Below are positions 48,497 through 58,131 of a DNA stretch of 64,000 bases, one piece after another. Origin of the DNA: Microbacterium saperdae (lineage in GTDB: Bacteria > Actinomycetota > Actinomycetes > Actinomycetales > Microbacteriaceae). The stretch covers positions 2,170,001 through 2,234,000 of the forward strand of contig NZ_VFOX01000001.1 of the NCBI RefSeq assembly GCF_006716345.1. Reading direction: 5' to 3'. Both the position numbers and the translations under genes were made by a program. The notes under the pieces are model-generated. The model was not told the origin of the DNA. It saw nothing but the letters and a program-made list of their open reading frames with translations, and did no database searches. Position 1 is the stretch's first letter; each line of letters starts with the position of its first letter.

Positions 48497-50731
48497 TCAG
48501 AGGTGCCGGTTCGTACGGTGCGCGAGCACCGTCAGCTCGACGCGTGTGCGCACATCGAGCTTGGCGAACACCCGTCCGAGATGCACCTCGACCGTGCGGA
48601 CCGAGATCAGGAGGGCATCCGCGATCTCGCGATTCGACGCTCCGGTGACGGCTCGCATCGCGACGCCGAGCTCGCGCGCGGTGAGCGAGGGCGTCCAGGC
48701 ACGCCGGCACACCTCCAGCGGGTCGAACCCGCGAGCGCCGTCATCGTCCGCCTCATCCAGGCGAGAGATCCGCTCCTGCATGGCTCGGCTCCACGCGTTC
48801 GCGCCCGCCACGTCGAACAGGCTCGCCGCAGCGCGCAGGTGCGCCTTCGCCGTGACGCGCTCATCCCTGATCGCTGCCCGGACTCCGATCATGGCCTCCA
48901 CGCGCGCGCGTTCGAACGGCGAGCGGAGCGTGCGTGCGATCCGGTGCACCTCCTCGTGCTCTGCGCGCCAGCGCCCCTCCGATGCCCCCTGCAGGCGCAG
49001 CCGGAGCGCCGCGGCGAGCTCGAGGTCCGGAGGACGCACGATCTGCGGAGAGCGATGCACCGGCTCCGCCGCCCCGAAGACCTCGTCGAGTCCCGGCACC
49101 GCGAACGTGGTCTGCGGCGCACCCATGTCGAGCCAGAGACGTGCGGCCGCTGCGGCGTCCTCGAAGTCGCCGCCGAGATAGGAGCGGATGCTGCGGTCCA
49201 CCAGCAGATCGATCTTGACCGCGGGCGGCAGCGCCTCCGTGAGCGCCAGGGAGTACGGGCTGAGCTCACCCCGCACCGCGAGGTCGAGACGGCGGGCCAG
49301 GACCACACCCAGCCCCGCGAAAGGGAGCGCGATGGGAAGCTCTCGTGCCGCGGCGACCAGATGCACGCGGGCCATGCCGATGTCTCCGCGCCAGCTCAGC
49401 AGCAGCACTTCCACGAGCGCCCGATACGCCCGCACGAGCGCACTGTTCTCGAACCCGGCGACGAAGGGATCAGCCTCAGACCCCATCGAGGAGTCGCCCG
49501 TGGCGAGTATGCGGAGACCGAGGTCGATGTCACCCTCGAGCGCCGTCCGCAAGGCGCGCAGCATTCCCCCGCTCAGAGGTCCCGCACCGGCGACGTCCTC
49601 CCTGTCGACATCGCCCGCGACCAACCAGCTCAAGGCGACCGCGGGGTCGCGCAGAGCCCTCTGGGCACCGACACGGGCGCTCCCCTCCCGCACCGCATCG
49701 AGCCAGACGCGCATACGGCGACGATCGCCGCGCTCCGCGCAGAGTCCCGCGGTGAGCGCCGATGCCCTGGTCCAGGCGTGCCAGTCGGCCGGATCGTCGG
49801 ACGTCGGCCGGAAGTCGCCGGGCTCCAGGTCCGGCACGGAGCCTCGCAGCGCGGACTGCGCGATGAACAGCACCGCGAGAGCCTGCAGCCGGTGGCTCTC
49901 GGCACCGTCGGGGAACAGCGCGCTCAGGTGGGTCGCCGCATCCCCCGACAGGCCCGCTCCGATCGCGGCAGCGCCGGCGACCACGCGCGCCTCATCACGA
50001 GCGTCTCCGGTGGCATGCTTCTCCGCCTCGCTCGCCAGCTGCAACGCCCTGAGCGATTGCCCGTCCTCCGACAGCGCGCGGGCGATCGGGATGAGCGCGG
50101 GCACAGAAGAAGGACGCCCGCGCAGAGATGACCTGGCCTCGTGCCAGGCTGCGTTCACCCGATCCCCTCGACGCGTGAACACGGTACCGAGCCGAAGATG
50201 CATCGCTGTGACGGCACCGGCTCCGCTGATCTCTCGCATCCAGATCGCGAGACGAGGATCCACCAGGCTGATGCGTCCGGCCCGCAGAACGAGATCTGCG
50301 CCGACAGCTCCCCCGGCGATCTCGTCTGCCGTGCGTCCATCGAGGTCGAGCAGGGGTTCCAGACGGTCATCCAGACAGAGCGAGACGGCGAGGAGGAGAT
50401 CTCGATCCGCCGCCGCCCACTCTCGAGCTCCGAAGACCTCGACGATCGAGGGGACGAGTGGAAGGGGCGTCGGCAGCGAGGCCGCACCGTACCGTTGCGC
50501 GGGGGTCAGCCGCTCGGCGACCTCGCGGATCGTGGCGGACTCCGCCCCGAGCTCTGCGACCAGACGTGTCAGCACGTGAGGAGCACAGCTCACATGATGC
50601 TGCAGGAGCATGTCGAGCAGCGACTCCAGCACCGCGGGTACGATACGAACCCCGGTGTGCGCGCCCGAAACGTCGATGCCGATCCCCCTCAGCGTCGCGA
50701 GCCGTTCGACTCGCCTTGCAGAGGCTAGCAA
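48497..50731 (-). CDS. Large LuxR-type transcriptional regulator without ATPase
   Basis: A 744-residue protein with a C-terminal LuxR/FixJ helix-turn-helix (SLTARELGVAMRAVTGASNREIADALLISVRTVEVHLGRVFAKLDV) and a long helical, TPR-like body. There is no Walker A motif anywhere, so it is the ATPase-less form of the large LuxR regulators. It inserts between rbfA and the truB cluster. The start is uncertain: the longest frame begins with TTG at 50731, but a TAGCCT on the same strand overlaps it. TAGGAG repeats upstream may be regulatory. Confidence 0.78.
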   Translation of the reverse strand: MLASARRVERLATLRGIGIDVSGAHTGVRIVPAVLESLLDMLLQHHVSCAPHVLTRLVAELGAESATIREVAERLTPAQRYGAASLPTPLPLVPSIVEVFGAREWAAADRDLLLAVSLCLDDRLEPLLDLDGRTADEIAGGAVGADLVLRAGRISLVDPRLAIWMREISGAGAVTAMHLRLGTVFTRRGDRVNAAWHEARSSLRGRPSSVPALIPIARALSEDGQSLRALQLASEAEKHATGDARDEARVVAGAAAIGAGLSGDAATHLSALFPDGAESHRLQALAVLFIAQSALRGSVPDLEPGDFRPTSDDPADWHAWTRASALTAGLCAERGDRRRMRVWLDAVREGSARVGAQRALRDPAVALSWLVAGDVDREDVAGAGPLSGGMLRALRTALEGDIDLGLRILATGDSSMGSEADPFVAGFENSALVRAYRALVEVLLLSWRGDIGMARVHLVAAARELPIALPFAGLGVVLARRLDLAVRGELSPYSLALTEALPPAVKIDLLVDRSIRSYLGGDFEDAAAAARLWLDMGAPQTTFAVPGLDEVFGAAEPVHRSPQIVRPPDLELAAALRLRLQGASEGRWRAEHEEVHRIARTLRSPFERARVEAMIGVRAAIRDERVTAKAHLRAAASLFDVAGANAWSRAMQERISRLDEADDDGARGFDPLEVCRRAWTPSLTARELGVAMRAVTGASNREIADALLISVRTVEVHLGRVFAKLDVRTRVELTVLAHRTNRHL

Positions 50732-50744
50732 CGACCGCGGCCCC

Positions 50745-50766
50745 GTAGGAGAACAACCCCTAGGAG
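50745..50766 (-). promoter_or_regulatory. TAGGAG direct repeats upstream of the LuxR-type gene
   Basis: TAGGAG occurs at 50745-50750 and 50761-50766, 16 bases apart, with CCCCTAGGAG at the second. It is a candidate binding site for the regulator; weak on its own. Confidence 0.25.
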
Positions 50767-50802
50767 TGGTGGCTCGATTCCGCGCAGAGCGCGTGAAGGA
50801 CC

Positions 50803-50825
50803 GGACGACCTGTTACTGGTCGTCC
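50803..50825 (-). terminator. Hairpin overlapping the rbfA stop codon
   Basis: GGACGACC and GGTCGTCC pair exactly around the 7-base loop TGTTACT, which contains the rbfA stop codon. It could end the nusA-infB-rbfA transcript. Confidence 0.45.
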
Positions 50826-51244
50826 TCCTCGTCGTTGCGCACGTACGGGTCGGCGTCTCCGGCGTGTGATGCCGACGATGCCAACTTCGCGACCTCGGCA
50901 TCACGCTGCTGCGCTTCGCGGAGGAGCGCAGAGATGTGGTCCGCGTTCTCGGGCAGCGCATCGGGGATGAACTCGAGCGTCGGCACGAGACGGGTGCTCA
51001 GCTGGCGTCCCACCTCGCTGCGCAGCATCCCGGTCGCCGAGGTCAGTGCGGCGCCACTGGCGATCCGCTCCTCCTCCGTGCCGAGGACGGTGTAGAACAC
51101 CGACGCATGCTGGAGATCGCCGCTGACGCGGACGTCGGTGAGCGTCACGAAGCCGAGCCGCGGGTCACGCAGCCCCTTCTCCAGACGCTCCGCAAGGATC
51201 ACGCGGATACGATCCGCCAGACGAGCCTGTCGTTCACCAGCCAT
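50813..51244 (-). CDS. rbfA: Ribosome-binding factor A
   Basis: Cold-shock 30S maturation factor with a type II KH-like fold. ADRIRVILAERLEKGLRDPRLGFVTLTDVRVSGDLQHASVFYTV and MLRSEVGRQLSTRLVPTLEFIPD are diagnostic. It has 143 residues with an acidic tail. The ATG at 51244 is chosen because GGGAGAG precedes it; an upstream extension of 15 residues is non-conserved. Last gene of the nusA-ylxR-infB-rbfA transcript. Confidence 0.94.
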   Translation of the reverse strand: MAGERQARLADRIRVILAERLEKGLRDPRLGFVTLTDVRVSGDLQHASVFYTVLGTEEERIASGAALTSATGMLRSEVGRQLSTRLVPTLEFIPDALPENADHISALLREAQQRDAEVAKLASSASHAGDADPYVRNDEEDDQ

Positions 51245-51271
51245 TGTTCTCTCCCTCTCCACGAAATCCTC

Positions 51272-51322
51272 GGGCGCCCTTCCTCTCACGGGCCCGTTGC
51301 CGGGCCGGAGCGAAGGACGCCC
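51272..51322 (-). repeat. Large stem-loop in the infB-rbfA gap
   Basis: GGGCGCCCTTC and GAAGGACGCCC pair with one mismatch and enclose a GC-rich inner stem (CCCG/CGGG). It lies in the 98-base gap and could attenuate or protect the transcript; no T-run. Confidence 0.4.
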
Positions 51323-51342
51323 AAGGATATTCGAGTTGACTA

Positions 51343-54099
51343 CTAGCCTCGCGGCTTCTCGATGAGCTCGGTGGTCTCGATCTCATCGCCGATCTGGATG
51401 TCGTTGTACTTGCCCAGGCCGATACCCGCCTCGTAGTCCGTACGGACTTCGGTGACGTCGTCCTTGAAGCGGCGCAGCGACTCGATGGCGAGGCCATCGG
51501 CCAGCACGACACCGTCGCGGATGACACGAGCCTTGGCGTTTCGCGTGATCGTTCCCGAGCGCACGATGACACCGGCGATGTTGCCGAACTTGGAGGAGCG
51601 GAACACCTCGCGGATCTCGGCGACACCCGACTGGATCTCTTCGTACTCCGGCTTGAGCATTCCCTTGAGGGAGTTCTCGATCTCGTCGATCGCGTTGTAG
51701 ATGACCGAGTAGAACCGGATGTCGACACCCTCACGGGAGGCGCGCTCGCGCGCCTTCGTGTCGGGGCGGACGTTGAAGCCCACGATGATCGCGTTGTCGA
51801 TCGTCGCCAGGTTCACGTCGGACTCGGTGATCGCACCCACACCGCGGTGGATGATCCGCAGCTGCACCGAATCGTCGACCTCGATCTTGAGGAGCGATTC
51901 CTCGAGCGCCTCGACGGCACCGGAGACGTCACCCTTGATGATGAGGTTGAGCGACTCGACCTTGCCGTCTTCGAGAGCACGCGTGAAGTCCTCGAGCGAG
52001 ATGCGCTTGCGGGCCTTGGCCAGCTGGGCGTTGCGCTCGACTGCTTCACGCTTCTCAGCGATCTGGCGGGCCATGCGGTCTTCCTCGGTGACGATGAAGA
52101 CATCACCGGCACGGGGCACGGAGTTCAGACCCTGCACCTGCACCGGACGCGACGGGTAGGCCTCGAGGACCTGCTCGCCGTTCTCGTCGGCCATGGCACG
52201 CACGCGGCCGTAGGCGGTTCCGGCGACGATCGCGTCACCGATCCGGAGCGTTCCGGACTGGATCAGCACCGTGGCGACCGAACCGCGGCCCTTGTCGAGC
52301 TTCGCCTCGATGGCGACACCGCGAGCACCCTTGTTGGGGTTGGCGGTGAGGTCGAGGCCGGCATCGGCGGTGAGCAGCACGGCGTCCAGGAGGTCCTGGA
52401 TGCCGGTGCCGGCACGAGCCGAGACGTCGACGAACATGACATCGCCACCGAACTCCTCGGCGACCAGGCCGTACTCGGTCAACTGCTGACGGACCTTCGA
52501 GGGGTTCGCGTCGGGCTTGTCGACCTTGTTCACCGCGACCACGATCGGCACGTTCGCCGCCTGGGCGTGGTTCAGCGCCTCGACCGTCTGCGGCATGATG
52601 CCGTCGTCGGCCGCGACCACGAGGATCGCGAGGTCGGTGACCTGCGCACCACGGGCACGCATGGCGGTGAACGCCTCGTGACCAGGGGTGTCGATGAACG
52701 TGATCGCACGCTCGATGCCCTCGTGCTCGGTCCAGACCTGGTACGCACCGATGTGCTGGGTGATGCCACCGGCTTCACCCTCGATGACGTTGGTCTGACG
52801 GATCGCATCGAGAAGACGGGTCTTACCGTGGTCGACGTGACCCATGACGGTGACGACGGGCGGACGGATCTCGAGGTCGTCCTCGCTCTCCTCCTCGAGC
52901 TCCTGCTCGAGGTTGAGACCGAAGCCCTCCAGGAGCTCCTTGTCCTCGTCTTCCGGCGAGACCATCTGGATCTTGTAGCCGAGCTCGGCACCGAGGACCT
53001 CGAACGTCGCCTCATCCAGCGACTCGGTGGCCGTGGCCATCTCGCCGAGGTTGAAGAGGATCGTGACCAGGGTTCCGGGCTGCACCGTGTAACCGGTCAG
53101 CGTCTCGATCTTGTCGGCGAAGTCCGCGATGGATGCGCCGCGACGCATGCGGATGATCTCCCCGTTACCACGGGTGACGTTGACGCCACCGACGACCGGG
53201 GCGCTCCGCATCTCGAACTCTTGCCGCTTCGCCCGCCGCGACTTGCGCTGCTTGCTCTTGCCGCCGCCCTTACCGAAGGCACCAGCGGTACCTCCACCGG
53301 GACCACGACCGCGACCGCCTCCACCACCGGGACGACCGGCGAAGCCGCCGCCCGGGCGTGCGCCGGGTCCGGCGCCGGGTCCACCGGCACCGCCGGGACG
53401 ACCGGGGCCGCCGGGACGCTGCTGGAACGGTGCACCACCGGGACGACCGCCCTGACCGCCGCGCGGAGCGCCGGGACGGGGAGAGCCGGGACGGGGTGCG
53501 CCCGGACGCGGGGCGCCGGGACGAGGCGCCTGCGGGCGCGGGATGTTGCCGGGTGTCGGGCTGGGACGCTGTCCCATGCCCTGCGCCGAAGCGAAGGGGT
53601 TGTTGCCGGGGCGCGGCCCCGCGGGACGCTGGCCCATACCCTGCGCGGAGGAGAACGGGTTGTTCCCCGGGCGCGGAGCTCCGGGCTTCGGTGCGCCGCC
53701 GTCGGCGGGCTTCGCCTCGGCATCGCCGGCCGGCTTGGCCGTCTCCGGTGCCGCAGGTGCGGGCGCGGCCGGGGCAACAGGTGCCTCGGCGACCGGAACA
53801 GCCTCGACGGGGGCCGGAGCCTCCGGAGCAGGCTTGGGACCCGGCTTGGGGCCGGGGGTCGGAGCGGGCTTGCCGGCGGGCTTCGCCGCAGGCTTGGCCG
53901 CCGCCGGTGCCGCATCAGCGGCAGGCTTGAGTGACGCATCGGCCTCGATCGCCGCACGCAGCTTGCGTGCTACCGGCGGTTCGATGGTCGATGACGGGCT
54001 CTTGACGAACTCGCCGAGTTCCTTGAGCTTTGCAAGTGCGATCTTGCTGTCGACGCCGAGTTCGGCGGCGATCTCATGTACGCGTGGTTTACCAGCCAC
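51343..54099 (-). CDS. infB: Translation initiation factor IF-2
   Basis: GTPase that delivers initiator tRNA to the 30S subunit. GTG start with AGGAGA 3 bases upstream. Order: IF2_N (residues 1-50), a long Ala/Pro then Gly/Arg/Pro-rich linker (55-290) with repeats of PRPGNNPF(A/S)SAQGMGQRP, a second IF2_N (about 310-360), GTPase with GHVDHGKT (about 418), DTPGHEAF and NKVDKP, then domains II-IV ending [21 protein letters not shown]. It has 918 residues. Confidence 0.97.
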   Translation of the reverse strand: MAGKPRVHEIAAELGVDSKIALAKLKELGEFVKSPSSTIEPPVARKLRAAIEADASLKPAADAAPAAAKPAAKPAGKPAPTPGPKPGPKPAPEAPAPVEAVPVAEAPVAPAAPAPAAPETAKPAGDAEAKPADGGAPKPGAPRPGNNPFSSAQGMGQRPAGPRPGNNPFASAQGMGQRPSPTPGNIPRPQAPRPGAPRPGAPRPGSPRPGAPRGGQGGRPGGAPFQQRPGGPGRPGGAGGPGAGPGARPGGGFAGRPGGGGGRGRGPGGGTAGAFGKGGGKSKQRKSRRAKRQEFEMRSAPVVGGVNVTRGNGEIIRMRRGASIADFADKIETLTGYTVQPGTLVTILFNLGEMATATESLDEATFEVLGAELGYKIQMVSPEDEDKELLEGFGLNLEQELEEESEDDLEIRPPVVTVMGHVDHGKTRLLDAIRQTNVIEGEAGGITQHIGAYQVWTEHEGIERAITFIDTPGHEAFTAMRARGAQVTDLAILVVAADDGIMPQTVEALNHAQAANVPIVVAVNKVDKPDANPSKVRQQLTEYGLVAEEFGGDVMFVDVSARAGTGIQDLLDAVLLTADAGLDLTANPNKGARGVAIEAKLDKGRGSVATVLIQSGTLRIGDAIVAGTAYGRVRAMADENGEQVLEAYPSRPVQVQGLNSVPRAGDVFIVTEEDRMARQIAEKREAVERNAQLAKARKRISLEDFTRALEDGKVESLNLIIKGDVSGAVEALEESLLKIEVDDSVQLRIIHRGVGAITESDVNLATIDNAIIVGFNVRPDTKARERASREGVDIRFYSVIYNAIDEIENSLKGMLKPEYEEIQSGVAEIREVFRSSKFGNIAGVIVRSGTITRNAKARVIRDGVVLADGLAIESLRRFKDDVTEVRTDYEAGIGLGKYNDIQIGDEIETTELIEKPRG

Positions 54100-54193
54100 A
54101 ATTCTCCTGTCTGAGTTGGTCTACCCAGACAGGGCAGACCACTAGTCGCGGACGGGTCTCATTTCGAGCCGTTCACTTTGTTTCCATAGCTGT

Positions 54194-54448
54194 TCAGCCT
54201 TTGTTTCTTGGTGGGTTCTGTTCGAAGGTCCGTGTGTCCAGCTGAGTGGTCACACGCAGTGCTCGTCCGAAGGCGCGTCGCCGCAGAGCAGCTTCCATGC
54301 ATTCGGGTGTCGGATGCACCCACGCGCCGCGCCCCGGCAGAACAGCACGCTCATCGGAGACGAGGATGTCGTTCTGGGACACCACCCTGAGCAGGGTGGA
54401 GCGGGGAGCACGCGTGCGACAACCGACGCACGTTCGTACGGGTTCCAT
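54194..54448 (-). CDS. ylxR: YlxR-family RNA-binding protein (DUF448)
   Basis: Small protein encoded between nusA and infB in most Gram-positives. The start [23 protein letters not shown] has the conserved C-x2-C in a GRGAW-type fold ([27 protein letters not shown]). It has 84 residues. Its location between nusA and infB is conserved. YlxR binds RNA or the RnpA/RnpM system in other bacteria; role here not tested. Confidence 0.93.
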   Translation of the reverse strand: MEPVRTCVGCRTRAPRSTLLRVVSQNDILVSDERAVLPGRGAWVHPTPECMEAALRRRAFGRALRVTTQLDTRTFEQNPPRNKG

Positions 54449-54511
54449 CTTACACCTGCGTTCCGTCTCGCATCGCGCGCGCGGCGACCGCGTCGGCCGG
54501 ATCCGATGCGA

Positions 54512-55495
54512 TCAGTCGAGCACGCTGTCCGGCTGGATGTCGATCTTCGCCCCGGTGAGCTTGGCTGCCAGACGGGCGTTCTGCCCTTCCTTGCCGATCG
54601 CCAGCGACAACTGGTAGTCGGGGACGAGTGCGCGGACGGCCTTGGTGTTCGCGTCCAGGATGAAGGCGCTGGTGACCTTGGCCGGGGAGAGCGCATTCGC
54701 GACGAAGGCGGCGAGTTCGGGGTTGTGGTCGACGATGTCGATCTTCTCCCCCGCGAGCTCCTCGGTGACGGCGCGCACGCGTCGGCCGAGCTCGCCGATG
54801 CAGGCGCCCTTGGCGTTGATGGACGGGTCGTTCGCGACGACGGCGATCTTCGTACGGTGTCCGGCTTCGCGAGCGAGGGCGACGATCTCCACCAGACCGG
54901 CGGCGATCTCGGGCACCTCGAGCGCGAAGAGCTTGCGGACGAGACCGGGATGCGTGCGCGACACGGTGATCTGTGGTCCCTTGAGTCCCTTGGCGACGCT
55001 GGTGACGTAGACGCGCAGACGCGAGCCGTGCGCGTAAACCTCGCCGGGGACCTGCTCCTCGGGAGGGAGGATGGCCTCGACGGAGCCGAGGTCGACGTGG
55101 ATCATGCGCGGGTTGGGACCCTGCTGGATCACGCCGGCGACGATGTCGCCCTCTTTGTCCTTGAAGTCGCCGAGCACGACGTCGTCCGCGATGTCACGCA
55201 GACGCTGGCTGATGACCTGCTTGGCCGCGAAAGCCGCGATGCGCCCGAAGTCGTCCGGCGTCGCATCCTCTTCGCCGATGATGGCGCCCTCTTCGTCGCG
55301 GACGACCTGCAGGACGGCGACGTGGCCGGTCTTGCGGTCCAGATCCACGCGCACACCCTCGGGTGTCGGCCCTTCCGGGGCGACGTGCTTCGAGTACGCC
55401 GTCATGATCGCCTGTTCGATGATCGAGACGAGTTCATCGAAGGGAATCGCCTTCTCCTTCTCGATCCCTCGCAGCAGACTCAATTCGATGTCCAT
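54512..55495 (-). CDS. nusA: Transcription termination/antitermination factor NusA
   Basis: RNA polymerase-binding factor. N-terminal domain ([33 protein letters not shown]), S1 domain near 130-200, and two KH domains with [22 protein letters not shown] and [20 protein letters not shown]. It has 327 residues, the short actinobacterial form without C-terminal acidic repeats. The ATG at 55495 follows GGAGG. Usually rimP precedes nusA; here the upstream neighbour is an oppositely oriented amine oxidase. Confidence 0.96.
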   Translation of the reverse strand: MDIELSLLRGIEKEKAIPFDELVSIIEQAIMTAYSKHVAPEGPTPEGVRVDLDRKTGHVAVLQVVRDEEGAIIGEEDATPDDFGRIAAFAAKQVISQRLRDIADDVVLGDFKDKEGDIVAGVIQQGPNPRMIHVDLGSVEAILPPEEQVPGEVYAHGSRLRVYVTSVAKGLKGPQITVSRTHPGLVRKLFALEVPEIAAGLVEIVALAREAGHRTKIAVVANDPSINAKGACIGELGRRVRAVTEELAGEKIDIVDHNPELAAFVANALSPAKVTSAFILDANTKAVRALVPDYQLSLAIGKEGQNARLAAKLTGAKIDIQPDSVLD

Positions 55496-55626
55496 GACGG
55501 CCTCCCTATTCAGCTCTCGTCGCGCCTGTGTGCACGCGCGACATCCGTACCACGATACCCTGTGCCCACCGCCGCATGTCACGGCGGGCGCCCCGAGGAC
55601 GAGCATCGACGCCGCAGGAGGACCCA

Positions 55627-56985
55627 GTGACCGAGTTCGACACGATTGTGATCGGGGCCGGGATGTCCGGAACCACGAGTGCCCGCATGCTGGCTGATGC
55701 CGGACAGAGGGTCGTCGTACTCGAGGCCCGGGACCGGATCGGCGGCCGGATGCACTCGGATCGCTCCGCCGGATTCCCGGTCGATCGCGGCGCGTCGTGG
55801 ATCCACGGGATCGACGGTTCGCCGTTGTGGGAGCTCGTGCAGGCGCTGGCCATCCCGACGTGGGAGTACACCGTCGGGAGCTTTCAGGCAGGTGGTCGAC
55901 CGATCGAGAACTTCGATGGCGACGGCCGCCCCCTGGATGCCGCAGAGACAGCGCAGTGGGTCTCCGACGTCGCCGCCGCCGATGCCGCCCTCGCGGAGGA
56001 GATCGCCGCCTCCTCCCCCGGCGACACTTACCTCGATGTCACCGAACGCGCTCTCGACCGCAGCGGATTCGCCCCCGAGCGCATCGACGAGATCCGCGAG
56101 TTCTTCCGCCACCGGGTCGAGGAGCAGTGCGGTGCGTGGATCGGCGACCTCGACGCCCACGGGCTCGACGAGGACGCGATCGACGGAGACGAGGTCATCT
56201 TCCCCCGCGGATACGACGAACTCCCCCGCCGCATCGGCGCCGGTCTCGACATCCGCCTCGAACACGTCGTCACCGCGGTCAGCCGCTCCGCTAACGGGGT
56301 GACGGTATCCACCGCGCAGGGCGACTTCACGGCGGAGCGTGTCATCGTCACCGTTCCGCTGGGCGTGCTCAAGGCCGACCGCATCGCGTTCGATCCTGCT
56401 CTCCCCGACGACGTCACCGGTCCGATCGATCGCCTCGGGATGGGCGTCTTCAACAAGATCTTCCTCCAGTTCCCGGAACGCTTCTGGAACGCGGAGAGCT
56501 ACGTGCTGCGGGCCCTGGGCGAAGCCGGGGAGCACTGGCACTCCTGGTATGACGTCTCCGCGGTCAGTGGGATCCCGACGCTGCTGACGTTCGCAGCCGG
56601 CCCCTTCGGACGACGCATGCAGGCCCTGCCGGACGAAGAGGTCGTCGCCGATGTGGTGACCGCGTTGCGCCGGTTGTACGGAGATGCCGTGGGGGAACCT
56701 GTCGCTCACTGGATCACGCACTGGGGCGACGATGCGTTCTCGATCGGCTCCTACTCGCATCTCGCGCTGGGGTCGTCACACCACGACCATGACGCCCTCG
56801 CCGGCCCGGTCGACGGGGTGCTGCATTTCGCCGGAGAAGCGACCTGGGGCGATGAGCCCGCCACTGTCGGCGCCGCGTACTACTCCGGGCACCGTGCCGC
56901 GGAGCGGATCCTCGGTCGCCCTGTCGACCTGGCGGCTTTCGCCGCCGGGATCACCGCGCGGGAGCAGCAGACGGCAGCTGGTTGA
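55627..56985 (+). CDS. Flavin monoamine oxidase
   Basis: FAD-dependent amine oxidase of the MAO/polyamine-oxidase family. Rossmann dinucleotide motif VIGAGMSGTTSARMLADAG, GGRMHSDRSAGFPVDRGASWIHG, VTVPLGVLKAD, and C-terminal FAGEATWGDEPATVGAAYYSGHRAAERIL. It has 452 residues. The GTG at 55627 has AGGAGGACCCA upstream. It sits between nusA and proS, a slot normally held by rimP in relatives. It overlaps the convergent LOG gene by 35 bases. Confidence 0.9.
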   Translation: MTEFDTIVIGAGMSGTTSARMLADAGQRVVVLEARDRIGGRMHSDRSAGFPVDRGASWIHGIDGSPLWELVQALAIPTWEYTVGSFQAGGRPIENFDGDGRPLDAAETAQWVSDVAAADAALAEEIAASSPGDTYLDVTERALDRSGFAPERIDEIREFFRHRVEEQCGAWIGDLDAHGLDEDAIDGDEVIFPRGYDELPRRIGAGLDIRLEHVVTAVSRSANGVTVSTAQGDFTAERVIVTVPLGVLKADRIAFDPALPDDVTGPIDRLGMGVFNKIFLQFPERFWNAESYVLRALGEAGEHWHSWYDVSAVSGIPTLLTFAAGPFGRRMQALPDEEVVADVVTALRRLYGDAVGEPVAHWITHWGDDAFSIGSYSHLALGSSHHDHDALAGPVDGVLHFAGEATWGDEPATVGAAYYSGHRAAERILGRPVDLAAFAAGITAREQQTAAG

Positions 56986-57994
56986 TCGCACCGATCAGCC
57001 GGAACAGGTTCCCGACCTGACGCTGCTCCAGGTGCAGAGCGAGACGCGGCAGCTCGAGCACATCGGCGTCCGCGATCTCGGGCTGCCGCGGCTCGACGCG
57101 TCGGATCCGCCCGGATGCCAGCATCGAGGCGAACCGCTCGTTGAGGTCGTCGATCTCGGCCTCGGTCGGCGCCACGCGCAGACGCAGGACCAGCTCATCG
57201 CCGATCCATCGCAGTGAGTCGTAGTTCCACCAGAATCCGGTGATCTCATCGCGGGCGGCATCGACGGAGTCTGTGATGACGACGCGATCGAAGTCCCCCT
57301 CGGAGATGACGCCGGCCGGCGCGAGTTCCTGGTCGATGAAGCGTCGCAGCCCCTGCCAGAACGTGCCGCCGGGTTCGTCGAGCAGCACGATCGGCATCGG
57401 TTCGGCCTTGCCGGTCTGTTGGAGCGTCAGCAGCTCGAACATCTCGTCGAGCGTGCCGAACCCGCCGGGAAGACAGATGAACCCGCGCGACTCCTTGATC
57501 AGCATCAGCTTGCGGGTGAAGAAGTACTTCATCGCGACCACGTGGTCCTGCCCCGCGACCAGCCCGTTGGCCTTCTCCTCGAAGGGGAGTCGGATGGAGA
57601 CGCCCAGCGAGCGCTCAGGACCTGCTCCCTCCGCGGCCGCCTGCATGATCCCCGGGCCCGCGCCCGTGACGACCATCCAACCGTCCTGCGCCAGCACCGC
57701 GGCGACATCGCGCGCCTGCAGGTACAGCGGATCGTCCTGGCGCGTGCGCGCAGAGCCGAAGACCGTCACCTTGGGCACGCCACGGAACGGGGCGAACAGA
57801 CGGAACGCGTCGCGCATCTCGGCCAGTGCCGCCGAGGCGATCTTCAGGTCGAGGCGGTCGGCGCCGTCCTCTCCCAGGAGGATCGCCGTACGCAGCATCC
57901 GCATCACGAGTCTGCGATCGGAGTGGACTCCGGCCTCATCGAGGGCGGCGTTGATCTCGGCGCTGAGAGCTTCGGGCAGCGGTTCGTCGGTCAT
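56951..57994 (-). CDS. LOG-family protein (lysine decarboxylase-like fold)
   Basis: Rossmann-fold nucleotide-binding protein of the TIGR00730/LOG family, members of which include cytokinin-activating 5'-phosphoribohydrolases. PGGFGTLDEMFELLTLQQTGK (PGGxGT motif) and VVTGAGPGIMQAAAEGAG are present. It has 347 residues, the long form with an N-terminal helical region (1-70) and a C-terminal tail (270-347). The substrate of this long form is unknown. Confidence 0.87.
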   Translation of the reverse strand: MTDEPLPEALSAEINAALDEAGVHSDRRLVMRMLRTAILLGEDGADRLDLKIASAALAEMRDAFRLFAPFRGVPKVTVFGSARTRQDDPLYLQARDVAAVLAQDGWMVVTGAGPGIMQAAAEGAGPERSLGVSIRLPFEEKANGLVAGQDHVVAMKYFFTRKLMLIKESRGFICLPGGFGTLDEMFELLTLQQTGKAEPMPIVLLDEPGGTFWQGLRRFIDQELAPAGVISEGDFDRVVITDSVDAARDEITGFWWNYDSLRWIGDELVLRLRVAPTEAEIDDLNERFASMLASGRIRRVEPRQPEIADADVLELPRLALHLEQRQVGNLFRLIGAINQLPSAAPAR

Positions 57995-58080
57995 GACTCC
58001 AGCGTGGCACGAGCGGCGGAGAGGGCGGTCGTCGCAACGCCGAGGTCAGCGACCGTTCACCCGCACGACGACGGAACCAA

Positions 58081-58118
58081 GAACGCCGTGCCCTCCGCGA
58101 AAGGCGGGCACGGCGTTC
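58081..58118 (-). terminator. proS terminator
   Basis: GAACGCCGTGCCC and GGGCACGGCGTTC form an exact 13-bp stem with a 12-base loop, 14 bases past the proS stop codon. Confidence 0.7.
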
Positions 58119-58131
58119 CGGTTGTCATGAC

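Noticed and set aside
53400..53700. Direct DNA repeats considered as a CRISPR or minisatellite
   Set aside because: They are in frame within infB and encode the [12 protein letters not shown] peptide repeats; there are no spacers.
51847..53934. A 695-codon plus-strand open frame antisense to infB
   Set aside because: It mirrors the IF-2 codons; its repetitive leucine, arginine and glycine content comes from the IF-2 linker.
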